Below, one piece after another: positions 11,191-21,640 of a DNA stretch of 64,000 bases (position 1 is its first letter; each line of letters begins with the position of its first letter). Made by a program: the position numbers and the translations under genes. Where the stretch lies: positions 1-64,000 of the forward strand of contig JAKUCV010003539.1 of assembly GCA_028386065.3 (NCBI GenBank), in the 5' to 3' direction. The notes beneath the pieces were generated by a model. That model was not told where the DNA came from and did not search any database. It saw nothing but the letters and a program-made list of their open reading frames with translations. Source of the DNA: Turnera subulata. Taxonomy: Eukaryota; Streptophyta; Magnoliopsida; Malpighiales; Passifloraceae.

Positions 11191-12219
11191 ATAAAAATTT
11201 GTTTTCCATAACTTTAATTTGAATTTAATATCATATACATGTTAGAAGTTAAAAAAAAAATCTAAAAATACGAAGATAATCTCCATATGTATAATAATTT
11301 TATCTACAAATTAATGTTTCTATACTTGGTTCTATATTCATCCCTCAACACCAAATTATCCTTGTAATCTCATTTTTCTAGCTCATATATATTTGTGGTT
11401 GTGTCTTAAATTCATAAATAAAAAATAAGGAAAATTAGTATTATTTTTCTTGAAGATATTTTCTTCTCTATGTCAATCATTTCCTTTGGATATACAAGAT
11501 GGATGAGTCCAAAAACAAGGTTTTTTTTTTTTGAACAAAGTCTAAAAACAAGTTGAGTTTAGAGAGTCAAATATTATGATTCATTATTATTACACTAAAC
11601 GGATTTTACCATAAAAAATGGTTCATTATTATTATATTTTGGGTTTTGGTTTTTCTTCATTCATGGACCAAAGCATTTTAGATATTTTATCAAATCTCTT
11701 CCTAATGAATGTGAATTTGCTAATTTGTTGCACTGTAACAATTTGGAAGGGAAGAGGAAAAGAAATTTTCGCAATATATGGGGACAAAAATGCTTAAGCC
11801 ATGATTCGAATATAATTGAACTTGGTGGTTTTGTAAAAACTAATAATCAACACTATATGAGGGCATTTTGTAACATCAAGATATGCATTTGGAGCACATG
11901 GTTACTTCAACCATATATACTTATATCACATCATAAATATGCCTATACATATCACCCAATTATTTCACATAATGTCTTTTAGTAAATAAGACTAAAATTT
12001 TGACACCAATTCTCTAAGAAGTATATAAGTAATTTTCAGCCAAGTGCATAGACAATCCTCCCATGGTTAAGATTAAGTAGAATCCAGCTGCTTTTCTTCC
12101 ATTTTGTTACCATCAGAAACAAAAGGATATTAACAAAGAGAGACTAAGGGAAGTGGTAACAACAAATTAAAGGCTTGTTTGACCAATAACGCAAAATGGA
12201 TGTTAATATTATGCTTCCT
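11191..12219. other. AT-rich intergenic DNA, nothing recognised
   Basis: I see no domain-bearing frame, no paired terminal repeats and no clear transposon ends here. Short frames at 11725-11982 give a translation with no recognisable motif. Confidence 0.5.
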
Positions 12220-12270
12220 AACTATTCTAGTTACTGTTTAGCATAAAAAAAAACTATTCTAGTTACTGTT
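12220..12270. mobile_element. 13-bp poly(A) micro-insertion with 19-bp target duplication
   Basis: The 19-bp sequence AACTATTCTAGTTACTGTT occurs at 12220-12238 and again, exactly, at 12252-12270. Between the copies lies only TAGCATAAAAAAA. A long exact duplication around a short A-tailed insert is the signature of target-primed reverse transcription, here of a LINE or SINE product truncated almost to its tail. Confidence 0.75.
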
Positions 12271-12346
12271 GTGAGGTTTACTGGATCAAGAACTTTAGTT
12301 AACTTTGTGATTAGATTGATAAACTTTGACACAATGATATGTTTCT

Positions 12347-12840
12347 GTTTTTTTTTTTTTTTTTGATATGAGCGATATTTATTTTTTTTTTGGTAGAGAG
12401 ATATAAAACGATATTTGTTGATTGATATACAAGTACAAACGAGAGTGAAGCCAACAAATAGATGACTGACATGACACTGCATGCCTATACTAGAATTTAC
12501 AGAAAGAGGGAATAATAAGGCGATAAAGCAAGACTGCACGAGTGGAGATGCCATTATTGAAAGCCATCCATAAAATCATTCAATTTTGAATGGTATAAAA
12601 CCAAACCAGACGCATGGTTTCAGGTTGGTTGCATGCAAAATTGCTCATCGCTGCTCTATACTCATCCTTCACTGTGAAAAAGCCTTCCTTGTTGCCCATC
12701 CAATGCCAAAAATCATCCTTGTCAGGTTTGAAACCAACCTGCGTCAATAGAGCTTGCAAATCCTGTACCTGCGCCACTTCCCACGAGTACAAGGGTCACC
12801 TCCAGTGAGGTTCCCATATCCAGCAATGACCATCAAATTT
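12347..12840 (-). pseudogene. LINE-1, 3' part with zinc-binding RT-associated domain
   Basis: On the - strand, 12792-12580 encodes a piece typical of the plant LINE zf-RVT region (DDFWHWMGNKEGFFTVKDEYR). It is followed by about 230 bp of sequence and a T-run at 12347-12363 that would be the poly(A) tail. The reverse-transcriptase core is missing: at about 12840 this 3' part joins the ORF1/ORF2-start segment at 12846, so a large internal deletion is implied. The element is a relic. Confidence 0.7.
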
Positions 12841-12845
12841 CAAGA

Positions 12846-13533
12846 TTTCATCCACAAAACAATCAGGGGTGTGATGCAATGGCAAAAAGTCTTAGAAGCA
12901 TGTCTTTTAAAATATCACATTCCATCCAACAATCTTCCCAAAATTTACCAGAATTCCTCTGCCTATTTCCAGCTTGACCATGTTTTTCAGACAAAGGTCA
13001 CCCAATATTTCGTTCTCACCTTATAACTAATATCCTTCACCTGCCTTTGTTTCTGAGATCCCCCCAACCCCCTAAATTCCAAGCTACTAAACTGAACATC
13101 ATAAGAAAAAACAGAAACAAACACAACACGCAATACTCAAAGGAATCATACCTCCAAATTGGCTTCCCTTCATTCATCTCTTTCCTTAACAATTAAACCA
13201 TCTATCGCATGCTCCGCATTCACCCGGTTATCACCCATATCTAACCCTAGTTCAGCCCCAGTCTCCAGTGTTTTAGCAACTTCTAAACTCTGAGAAAAAT
13301 CAGGAAGACATACCTCTGTACGCGTCAAGGCTCTGCTATTTCCTTGTTCAATGTCACCATCTTGTGTCGAGCTATCACCAGATCGAAAGGACTGAATACT
13401 TCTAGTTTTGGTGATCTTCTTAATCTTCCTGATCCTCAGCCACCTATTTCTATTTGCTTTCTCCAAAATCTTCCTCAGTCTAGTTTCGAGAGCTAAATAA
13501 GCTCTGTCTCTTTCGACTTCCCTAATACACCAC
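12846..13533 (-). pseudogene. LINE-1 segment, unit 1: ORF1 end and ORF2 start
   Basis: On the - strand a basic ORF1-like frame (13652-13170, coding from about 13533) with blocks ALETRLRKILEKANRNRW and DIEQGNSRALTRTEVCLP ends near 13170. About 90 bp further on begins an ORF2-like sequence; its counterpart in unit 3 reads FSLLTWNVRGLGGSQKQKQ, the start of a LINE AP-endonuclease. The same segment recurs at 14497-15218 and 29495-30214. In this unit it runs at about 13533 straight into copia gag, because about 525 bp (LTR plus leader) found in the other two units are missing. Confidence 0.75.
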
Positions 13534-13534
13534 C

Positions 13535-14486
13535 ACAACCAAACCCCGCCTTTACCTAGTGGATCCAAATAGATAGTACCACTGTGTCTTGGATTTTTGT
13601 CACTGTAAGTCCTGACATTCTTCAACATATTGTTCGTCCGGGTTCGGTACAAACTGCGAGAGATGTCTGGTTGGCCGTGGAGGCTTTATTTCATGATCAT
13701 GTTCATACTAGATACATGGAGTATAGGTCTGCATTTGTTCAATCCAAGAAAGGGTCCAGGTCAATCTCCGAGTATCTTCAGTCTGTTCGTAGTATCGCTG
13801 ATAGTTTAGAGTCCATTGGTCGGGGTTTAGGTGAAGATGATGTCGTTTTACAAATATTGGATGGTTTACCTGATGAGTACTCTGATTTTGTCACTATGGT
13901 GTTTAATAAAAATCCTCTTCCTTCTTGTTATGAGTTATGCGCAGCTTTGCTTGCTCATGAGTCGCGTCTTGGTAAGACTCGTCCATCTTTTTTTGCTTCT
14001 ATGGATTCTATGCAGGCTTTGTTTGCCTCGTCTCGTGGTCGCGGCAATGGTGGAGGCTTTTCTAAGAACCGTGGCTTACGAGGAGGTGGCTTTCAACCAC
14101 GTCCTTCTTATAATTCTAGACCTTTTTATCCATCTTCTAATTTTTTTTCTCATCCTCGTCCTCCCTACTCTCCTCGTCCTTCGAATTTTTATAATTCGCA
14201 TTCTCCACGTATGCCTTCTGTGCTGGGGCCGGCTCCGGTGCGCTGTCAATTCTGTGATGGGTATTAGCACACTGTGAAGCATTGCCCGTAGCGTATGTCT
14301 TCTTCTTTTGCTGGTATGCATGATGCTTCTTCTTCGTCGGGCACTTCTTCTGCTAGCCCGGTTTGGTATGCAGACTCAGGCGCCATTAGTCACACATGAC
14401 TAGTGAACCTTCTACTCTTGATTCATACTCTGACTATTCTAGGCCTGGCTCTGTTCAGGTTGGCGATGGTACGTTTCTTCCCATAA
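13535..14486 (+). pseudogene. Copia-B gag, unit 1 copy
   Basis: A frame of 227 codons (13584-14267) shows a UBN2-type copia gag with blocks YMEYRSAFVQSKKGS and ILDGLPDEYSDFV, a Gly/Arg/Phe/Pro-rich stretch, and the start of a CCHC knuckle (CQFCDGY). A TAG replaces the next codon, so the knuckle is cut; in unit 3 it continues QHTVKHC. The fragment goes on into protease-like sequence and stops at the tandem junction. It has no LTR, leader or own start context and cannot function. Confidence 0.85.
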
Positions 14487-14496
14487 CGCATATTTT

Positions 14497-15218
14497 TTCT
14501 TCCACAAAACAATCAGGGGTCTGATGAAATGGCAAAAAGTTTTTGAAGCATGTCTTTTAAAATATCACATTCCATCCAACAATCTTCCCAAAATTTACCA
14601 GAATTCCTCTCCCTATTTCCAGCTTGACCATGTTTTTCAGACAAAGGTCACCCAATATTTCGTTCTCACCTTATAACTAATATCCTTCACCTGTCTTTGA
14701 TTCTGAGATCCCCTCAACCCCCTAACATTCCAAGTTAGTAAACTGAACATCATAAGAAAAATAGAAACAAACACAACACGCAATACTCAATGGAATCATA
14801 CCTCCAAATTGGCTTTCCTTCATTCATCTCTGTCCTTAACAATTAAACCATCTAGCGCATGCTTCGCATTCACCCGGTTATCACCCATATCTAAACCTAG
14901 TTCAGCCTCAATCTCTAGTGTTTTAGCAACTTCGAAACTCTGAGAAAAATCAGGAAGACATACCTCTGTACGCGTCAAGGCTCTGCTATTTCCTTGTTCA
15001 ATGTCACCATCTTGTGTCGAGCTATCACCAGATCGAAAAGACTAAATACTTCTAGTTTTGGTATTCTTCTTAATCTTCTTGATCCTCAGCCACATATTTC
15101 TATTCGCTTTCTCCAAATTCTTCCTCAGTCTAGTTTCGAGAGCTAAATAAGCTCTGTCTCTTTCGGCTTCCCATAAACCCACCTGTGTTTAAGACACCAC
15201 ATTATGCTCAGAAAACTT
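14497..15218 (-). pseudogene. LINE-1 segment, unit 2
   Basis: This is a near copy of 12846-13533 with several substitutions that break the ORF1-like frame. It continues to the point where Copia-B is inserted: the last bases, AACTT at 15214-15218, are the Copia-B target site. Confidence 0.75.
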
Positions 15219-15382
15219 TGATAAGACTATAAGATTAGACAAACATAGCTTAGTAGGTTAGTTAGTATTGTGATTATACAATACTTCTTCTTTGTAAATT
15301 TTATCTTTGTATGATCCCCATCTTGAGTAAATATATACATACCAAGACTGCAAAGTATAGGCATCCTGTGTACTTTCGTTCA
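15219..15382 (+). repeat. Copia-B 5' LTR, unit 2 copy
   Basis: This 164-bp LTR (TGATAAGAC...TTTCGTTCA) is followed by the primer site TGGTAGCGGAGC. By eye it is identical to the unit 3 5' LTR (30215-30378), while the 3' LTR (34798-34961) differs at about seven positions. Confidence 0.9.
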
Positions 15383-16209
15383 TGGTAGCGGAGCAATTGT
15401 CTATCTTTAGAGTCTAAATTTTCTTCTTCTTTTCTACTATGGCTACCGAACCCTCCACAGTCTTCTACTACCTCTTCTTCTTCTTCCTCTTCCCTCTCCT
15501 CTCAATCTGCTACTCTTCAATCCACGGTTCATTTTGTGTTAAGTGTTGGAATTATTAGGAACTATGTCCCAACCACTCTTGATTTCTCGAACTTCTTGGT
15601 ATGGCAAAGCTTGCTTTACACTGTTTTCTAATCTCATCAGGTAACTGGCCATGTTGACGGATCCTGTGCATAACCTTTAGCCTATGTTCCCTTGCCGAAA
15701 CCTAATACACCACCACAACCAAACCCCGCCTTTACCCAGTGGAACCAAATAGATAGTACCATTGTGTCTTGGATTTTTGTCACTATAAGTCCTGACATCC
15801 TTCAACACATTGTTCGTCCGGGTTTGGTACAAACTACGAGAGATGTCTGGTTGGCCGTGGGGGCTTTATTTCATGATCATGTTCATGCTAGATACATGGA
15901 GTATAGGTCTGCATTTGTTCAGTCCAAGAAAGGATCCAGGTCAGTCTCTGAGTATCTTCAGTCTGTTTGCAGTATCGCTGATAGTTTAGAGTCCATTGGT
16001 CGGGGTTTAGGTGAAGATGATGTCGTTTTACAAATATTGGATGGTTTACCTGATGAGTACTCTGATTTTGTCACTATGGTGTTTAATAAAAATCCTTTTC
16101 CTTCTTGTTATGAGTTACATGTAGCTTTGCTTGCTCATGAGTCGCGTCTTGGTAAGACTCGTCCTTCTTTTTTTGCTTCTATGGATTCTACGCAGGCTTT
16201 GTTTTCCTC
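15383..16209 (+). pseudogene. Copia-B leader and gag 5' part, unit 2
   Basis: The primer site TGGTAGCGGAGC, a leader and the gag frame (readable from 15692) follow the LTR. Gag runs to about residue 170, where it is cut by insertion of Copia-C at 16210. The rest of this gag resumes at 29060. The five bases before the insertion read TCCTC against GCCTC on the other side, a target duplication with one later change. Confidence 0.85.
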
Positions 16210-17732
16210 TGTTAGTGCAATATGCCCAAAAGCCAATCAATGGATGATTGTTTGTAGTCATGTATGCACATTAAGGTTATTCCAATAAATATCGTTTATG
16301 AGATAAACGCTTGCACATATTTATAACCCTAGAATATTTTATATTCTTAAATGTCCCTAGTCGATTATTATTGTGGATGGGTTGTAATAGTAAATTAAGA
16401 CTAGCGTATGTTGAGAATTTATATGTGATATGAATTCTACATACGGGTACAAGTTAGAGAACTTGTGGACTGGACCGACCCACATAAGAACGCTACATGG
16501 AACGTTATATGTTTGTCGATAGCGGTTCTTATATGTATTGTCCTTAGACCTGAGATCATCAAGGTTCCCAACATATGAGTCTTGTACTTTGATATTACTC
16601 TTGGCTATTTCGTAAATGAGTAGACCTTAGTGTAATCATTGGGTTTATGATAAATGTGTACTGGGTTTTGTATGATCCAGAGGGGACTCGTCCAACCCAT
16701 ATAACGGGTATATTATCGGATGGTTTCTTGATAGAGTTAAACCGTAAATGCATGGCCATGCTCGGATTATGATATGGTGATATCATAGGTATCCGTTTTA
16801 CACGGTTAACTCGAGGATCCAGAAACCGAGATTGAACATATGCGAGATTGACATATTCCATGTCTCGTGTTTAATCTTGATAATGGGACGAAGGGACGAT
16901 GACATGTTTGCGAGGCATATGAATCAGTACTGATCTTGTCGTTCGGGTAGCAATGATGTGTTGCTAGACGCCACTCTTTGCTTATAATTGTAAATGAGTT
17001 TACAATTATTGCCGGACGTTACAAGTGCCTACAGGGTCACACACTTAGAATCGTTGATTCGAGCAGGTGGTTGGACCATGGTTCGACCAGGTATGGTTGG
17101 ACTATGGTCGGACCGTGGTTGGACCAGGGTCGTTTTGGGCTGGTTTGATTCAATAATTGTCAGAATTATTGAGCCAAACCTGATGGCATGTGATGTGTAA
17201 TCCCATTAGTGCATAGTGGAGACATGATTAGACTAGATAGTGGTGGAATCTTAATCATGTTGGGTGGACCATTATGTTGGCCATTCTTGTCTCTAATAAT
17301 CTATGCATTAATTGGAGTGAGTAATTATATTACTCAAAAACCTTGAGTCTGAATTTTCAGAGCTTGAGTGACTTAAGAGCTTAGAGTTTTTCAGGTTACA
17401 CACGTCCTTCTTTGAGAAAGAAGAAAAACACCACAAACACTAGCTCTCGGAAACCTGCTGCTAGCACATCAGTTTGGGGGTGCTCGGGTTGGTAATCGTG
17501 TGACAATTCAAACTAGTTATCACGGTTCGTATGGATACCGTAGAGGGGCGGGATTGTTGTCCGGCTCTTGCTGATTCGGATCATCAGTTGAGTGAAAGAC
17601 CTCAACCGAACCAGGTATGCTATTCTATAACTCGGTTTACCCTGTTTCACATGGATCCTCCATGAGTACCGGGATTTTTGCTGCGCATTTAGTTGCATTT
17701 GATTGTCAAATTGCATGACCCGGTTACTTACA
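16210..17732 (+). repeat. Copia-C 5' LTR
   Basis: The 1523-bp LTR has a TTGG(A/T)CC-rich minisatellite-like stretch near 17065-17145 (GGTTGGACCATGGTTCGACC variants) that also differs in unit number from the 3' copy. It is followed by the tRNA-type primer site at 17734. Confidence 0.9.
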
Positions 17733-18035
17733 GTGGTAGCGGAGCCTCTTGTGAAACGCTAAACCGAATTATGTGTTCATATGTTATATGTGATATAGTT
17801 TGAACATGCTAGTATATGTGATATGCTGGAATTCATTTTGTATATATAATATGCTAAATGATTTTTGTACGTGTTGATGTTGTGTTTTTGTTAAAAATGT
17901 TTTGACAACAAGCACTTGATTGGTATGAGATATCAATCAAGATGTTCATGGCAGTAAGTCGAAGAGTTCAACTAGAAAAAAATCGAGTGTCGGTTTGTGT
18001 ATAGAACGATTGTCGTTCTGGTACAGCTTGGCCAT

Positions 18036-18592
18036 AACATCGATGTTTGTGAGACAAACATCGATGTTCGCATGAAGCTTAGCCTTGGCCGAACCTTCAT
18101 AACATCGATGTTGTGTGACAAACATCGATGTTCTGATGAAGTTTGGCCTCGGCCGAATCTTCAAAACATCGATGTTGTGTGACCAACATCGATGTTCTCA
18201 TGCAAAACTCTCAAAAAACATCGATGTTAAGAGTTAAACATCGATGTTATTTGAGCTCGGCCAAATTGGTTTGAAGTTCCAGAACTCTCATAACATCGAT
18301 GTTCAAGATTCCAACATCGATGTTCTTGAGTTCCAGAAGTTCAAACATCGATGTTTAAGTTCAACATCGATGTTGAAATGCTACTGCCAAAATCTTGAAC
18401 CTTCAGAATTCTCAAAACATCGATGTTGGAGAGTTGAACATCGATGTTCTTGAGCTATTGCCAAATAGTTTGGAGTTCAAGTTACTCAAAACATCGATGT
18501 TGAAGTGTTGAACAATGTTCTTGAGCCTCGGCCAAATAGTTGGGAGAATCAGATTCTCACAACATCGATGTCCAATATTGAACATCGATGTT
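18036..18592. repeat. Array of paired AACATCGATGTT palindromes in the Copia-C leader
   Basis: The perfect 12-bp palindrome AACATCGATGTT occurs 16 times, plus two degenerate copies (about 18514 and 18561). The copies come in pairs about 11 bp apart, and the pairs repeat about every 75 bp (two pairs are closer, near 18287-18375). Between pairs lies a less conserved stretch with GCCTCGGCCAAAT and TTTGGAGTTC-like words. The palindrome is kept far better than the sequence around it. It lies between the primer site and gag, where packaging and dimerisation signals of retroelements usually sit; a role there is inference. Confidence 0.9.
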
Positions 18593-18901
18593 CACTTGTA
18601 ATTTTGGTTTCCAAATTTACAAACATCAATATATATTTATCAAGAACATGCATGTGATGCATAAGAATAATATGTTGATGTAAATATTAAGTTCTTCTTG
18701 TGTTGCCTTCCATGATAAGCACTCATCAAGGTTAAGATCAACAATTGGTAGGTTTTGCCAAAGCAAGGTGCCAATGTTTATCCTAGCAAGGTGCGACGCG
18801 ATAATTGTAATATCGGAACTGCTTATTATGGTGTCGAACTTAACTAGGTCATCTTAATAGGATTAAGGACTTAGAGGGAAGGAGTTGAGCTAAGTCTATA
18901 A

Positions 18902-20534
18902 GGCTGCGTTTGGAATATGGGGAAGGGACGGGTGCGAGGGGATTGTGTGCTTTAGGAGGATTTTTGGAACGTGGATGAAGGATTAAGTGGTGGACAGCAG
19001 TCCAACATATTTTCATTTTTTCTGTCCGGCGCTTCAGTAGTGGACAGAACACAGTCCGTTGGACAACACTGTTTTTATACCTAAATTGACCATACCCAAA
19101 TTGATAATTCCAAAATTGCCCTGAATGAATAACCCAACCCTTCTCTCCTTTCTCCCATTTTTCTCTCTGCAACTCTCTCTCTCCCATTTTTTTTCTCTCG
19201 CGTCGCAGCCAAGGTGAGAGCTTGTCTCTCCCACCCCCTCTTCTATGTCTTCTTTTTCTCCTCTTTTTTTTTCTTCTCCTTCTCCTCTCTTTCGCCTTTA
19301 CTCCTCCTCTTCTCTTCTTCTCCTTTTTTACTTTTTTACTCGTCCTTTATTTTTCCCTTTGGCCCCTTCTTCTCTTCTTCGTCTTTTTCTCTTCTGCTTT
19401 TGTTTCTTCTCCCCTTTCTTCTTCCTATCTTCTCCGAATCCCCATATTCTAATGAAGAACTGATCCTAATTTCGTTGAATCCCCAAATTCTAATGGAGAC
19501 CTAATCCTAATTTCACCAAATCCCCAATTTGTATCAAAACCCTAACCCTAATTAGGATAGATCCCCAAATTTTATAAAAACTCCAACCCTAATTAATCAG
19601 TTCGGCAATCTCCATGATTCATGCTCTGTTGTTGTTGTAAATTATATTTCTTGCTTGCTTATGCGTGTGCAATCTGATTTATTAATTATTTGGTCATCAA
19701 GTTTTTTTCTTAGTCTAATCATAATGGTAATTATTATGAAAGTGTAGTAAAAATAATTTGCTACCTAATTTGTTGTTTATGACTAACAAATACGCTGTGA
19801 TCTGAGAAAAAAAATCAATGTCCAGGTTCACAAATCCAGTTTTATTTGTAATTTAAGGTGGAGTTAAAGATGACATTAAATTTAATAATTATAACGAAAA
19901 TATACATAGTAACAACATATATTTTCCTTTCAATAAAAAAACATATATTTTCTATGAACAGTAATAGTAACAACATATATAAAAAAGTAAGCAAAATTTC
20001 ATTTGGCAATTGAAGGTAGGGTCAAGATGGCATTAAATTTAATAATTATAATAAAAATGCATATAGTAAAAAAAATATGCAAATTTTATTTGGTAATTGA
20101 AGGTGGAGTCAAGATGGCTTGAAATTTAATAAGTATAATAAAAATACCTATAGTAATTATTAAATTTAAATATTTATTTATTACCAATACAATTCAGACT
20201 ATTACAAACACAAAATTAATTTATTCCTTATTTTTTTAAAATATATATATATATTTTAAAAAAAATAAGGAATAAATTAATTTTGTGTTTGTAATAGTTT
20301 GATTTGTATTGGTAATAAATAAATATTTAAATTTAATAATTTATATAGTTTCAGGGATAATACAGTCATTATATTATTTAGTCCAATCCAGTTCACTCCT
20401 AACCAAACATAATTCAGCACAATAGTCCCATATACAATACTGCATACCAAACATGGGACGGAACAGCATAATTGTCCAGTCCAGTCCAGTCCAATCCGTA
20501 GACTTGTATTTCGTCCTGTGTTCCAAACGCAGCC
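18902..20534. mobile_element. PIF/Harbinger-like element nested in Copia-C
   Basis: The ends GGCTGCGTTTGGAA (18902-18915) and TTCCAAACGCAGCC (20521-20534) are exact inverted repeats, bordered by the 3-bp duplication TAA at 18899-18901 and 20535-20537. Both features fit the PIF/Harbinger/Tourist group. No transposase frame is seen, so at 1.6 kb it is non-autonomous. It contains a pyrimidine-rich stretch (19135-19440) ending in a donor-like CAAGGTGAGAG that looks like a plant 5' leader and intron start, and three diverged direct repeats (about 19855, 20010 and 20100). Confidence 0.85.
20156..20340. repeat. 185-bp near-perfect palindrome
   Basis: Arms of about 85 bp (20156-20240 and 20256-20340) are almost exact reverse complements around an AT-dinucleotide centre. 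They include the words ATTACCAATAC / GTATTGGTAAT and ACAAACACAAAATTAAT / ATTAATTTTGTGTTTGT. The palindrome lies inside the Harbinger-like element and could be a nested MITE or a local foldback. A transcript would form a long hairpin. Confidence 0.85.
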
Positions 20535-20797
20535 TAAGATAGACAAGAACAAGTGTTGTTCACTCAACTATCCAAGAGTTACATGAGATGTAATTGACAA
20601 TAGTTGTCTACCTAAATAGCTATGAAGTAAGCGATCAGCCAAAGCTGACTTATCTAGTAGTGAAATATGGATCTTGGCCTACTTATATGATTGTCTTGAT
20701 TTATATAGTAGGAGTATCATTTAATAGAATTCCTTGTTAAATGATTTTGTATGCATGACTCTTATTTGTGTGAGTTGATCATTGTTGTAGAATTTTC

Positions 20798-21640
20798 ATG
20801 GCACAAAACACTAGCACATTATCACTGCGATCTGTCCTTGAGAAGGATAAGTTGAATGGGAATAACTTCCTAAAATGGTATCGCAACTTGAGGATAGTCC
20901 TCAAACAAGAAAAGAAGTTGTATGTCCTCGAAGGGCCTGTTCCAAATGAACCGGCGCCTAGTGCTTCTAGGGTAGGAAGGGATGCTTACAAGAAGCATCT
21001 TGATGATGCATTGGATGCATCATGCCTTATGCTTATAACCATTGACTCTGAGCTTCAGAATCAACATGAGAAATTTTTGGGCATTCGATGTGATCGAACA
21101 CTTGAGAGGTATGAGACCTCTAAGGCATTGTTCCAATGTAGGATGGCTGAGTCATCACCCGTAAGACCTCATGTGCTCAAAATGATTGGATACAATGAGA
21201 GCCTTGAGGGTCTTGGTTTTCCTTTGCAGAAGGAGTTGGCTGTTGATCTAGTCCTGCAATCATTGCCGGATAGTTACAGCCAATTTGTCATAAACTTCAA
21301 TATGAATCATCTTGACAAATCCTTGTCTGAGTTGCTCAACATGTTGGGAACAGCTGAGCAACAGAAGAAGACAAACAAATCCAACAGCATTTTGATGGTT
21401 GGAAAAGTCAAACGAAAGGGTAAAGCCAAGTTTTACAAGAAGAAGAAATGTGCCAAAATATTTGGTGCATGTGCATCTTCTTGTTCCCATGTGCTGAAAC
21501 CCAAAGGTGGTATTGCAAAGGAAGGACAATGTTTCCATTGCAACAAACCTGGCCATTGGAAATGCAACTGCCCTGTTTACCTTGAAGAGGTAAAGAAGCA
21601 GAAGGGAAGTAAGACTTCCGCTTCAGGTATTTTGTCATAG
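20798..21640 (+). pseudogene. Copia-C gag, open frame of a defective element
   Basis: The 280-codon frame starts at an ATG in a good context and shows a copia gag: KLNGNNFLKWYRNLRIVL near residues 17-34, a UBN2-type middle, and one CCHC knuckle CFHCNKPGHWKCNC near residues 246-259. A TAG ends it just before protease sequence in another frame. In copia elements gag and pol usually share one frame, so this separation is probably decay. Some internal sequence is also missing after about residue 105 (a cut-down UBN2 block). Confidence 0.8.

Noticed and set aside
12754..13026. 90-codon + strand frame
   Set aside because: It crosses the internal LINE-1 joint at about 12840 and has no domain; it is antisense to LINE sequence.
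14076..14321. Arg-rich frame antisense to gag (also 31111-31497)
   Set aside because: It is the reverse reading of the Pro/Ser-rich gag stretch and recurs only because the gag copies recur.
18036..18592. CRISPR-like array (regular short repeats)
   Set aside because: The repeat is a 12-bp perfect palindrome occurring in pairs, spacers are themselves related and repeated, and the context is a plant retrotransposon leader.
19214..19504. Three overlapping Ser/Phe/Leu-rich frames that look like membrane proteins
   Set aside because: They are different frames of one pyrimidine-rich stretch in the Harbinger-like element, so their composition follows from the base bias.
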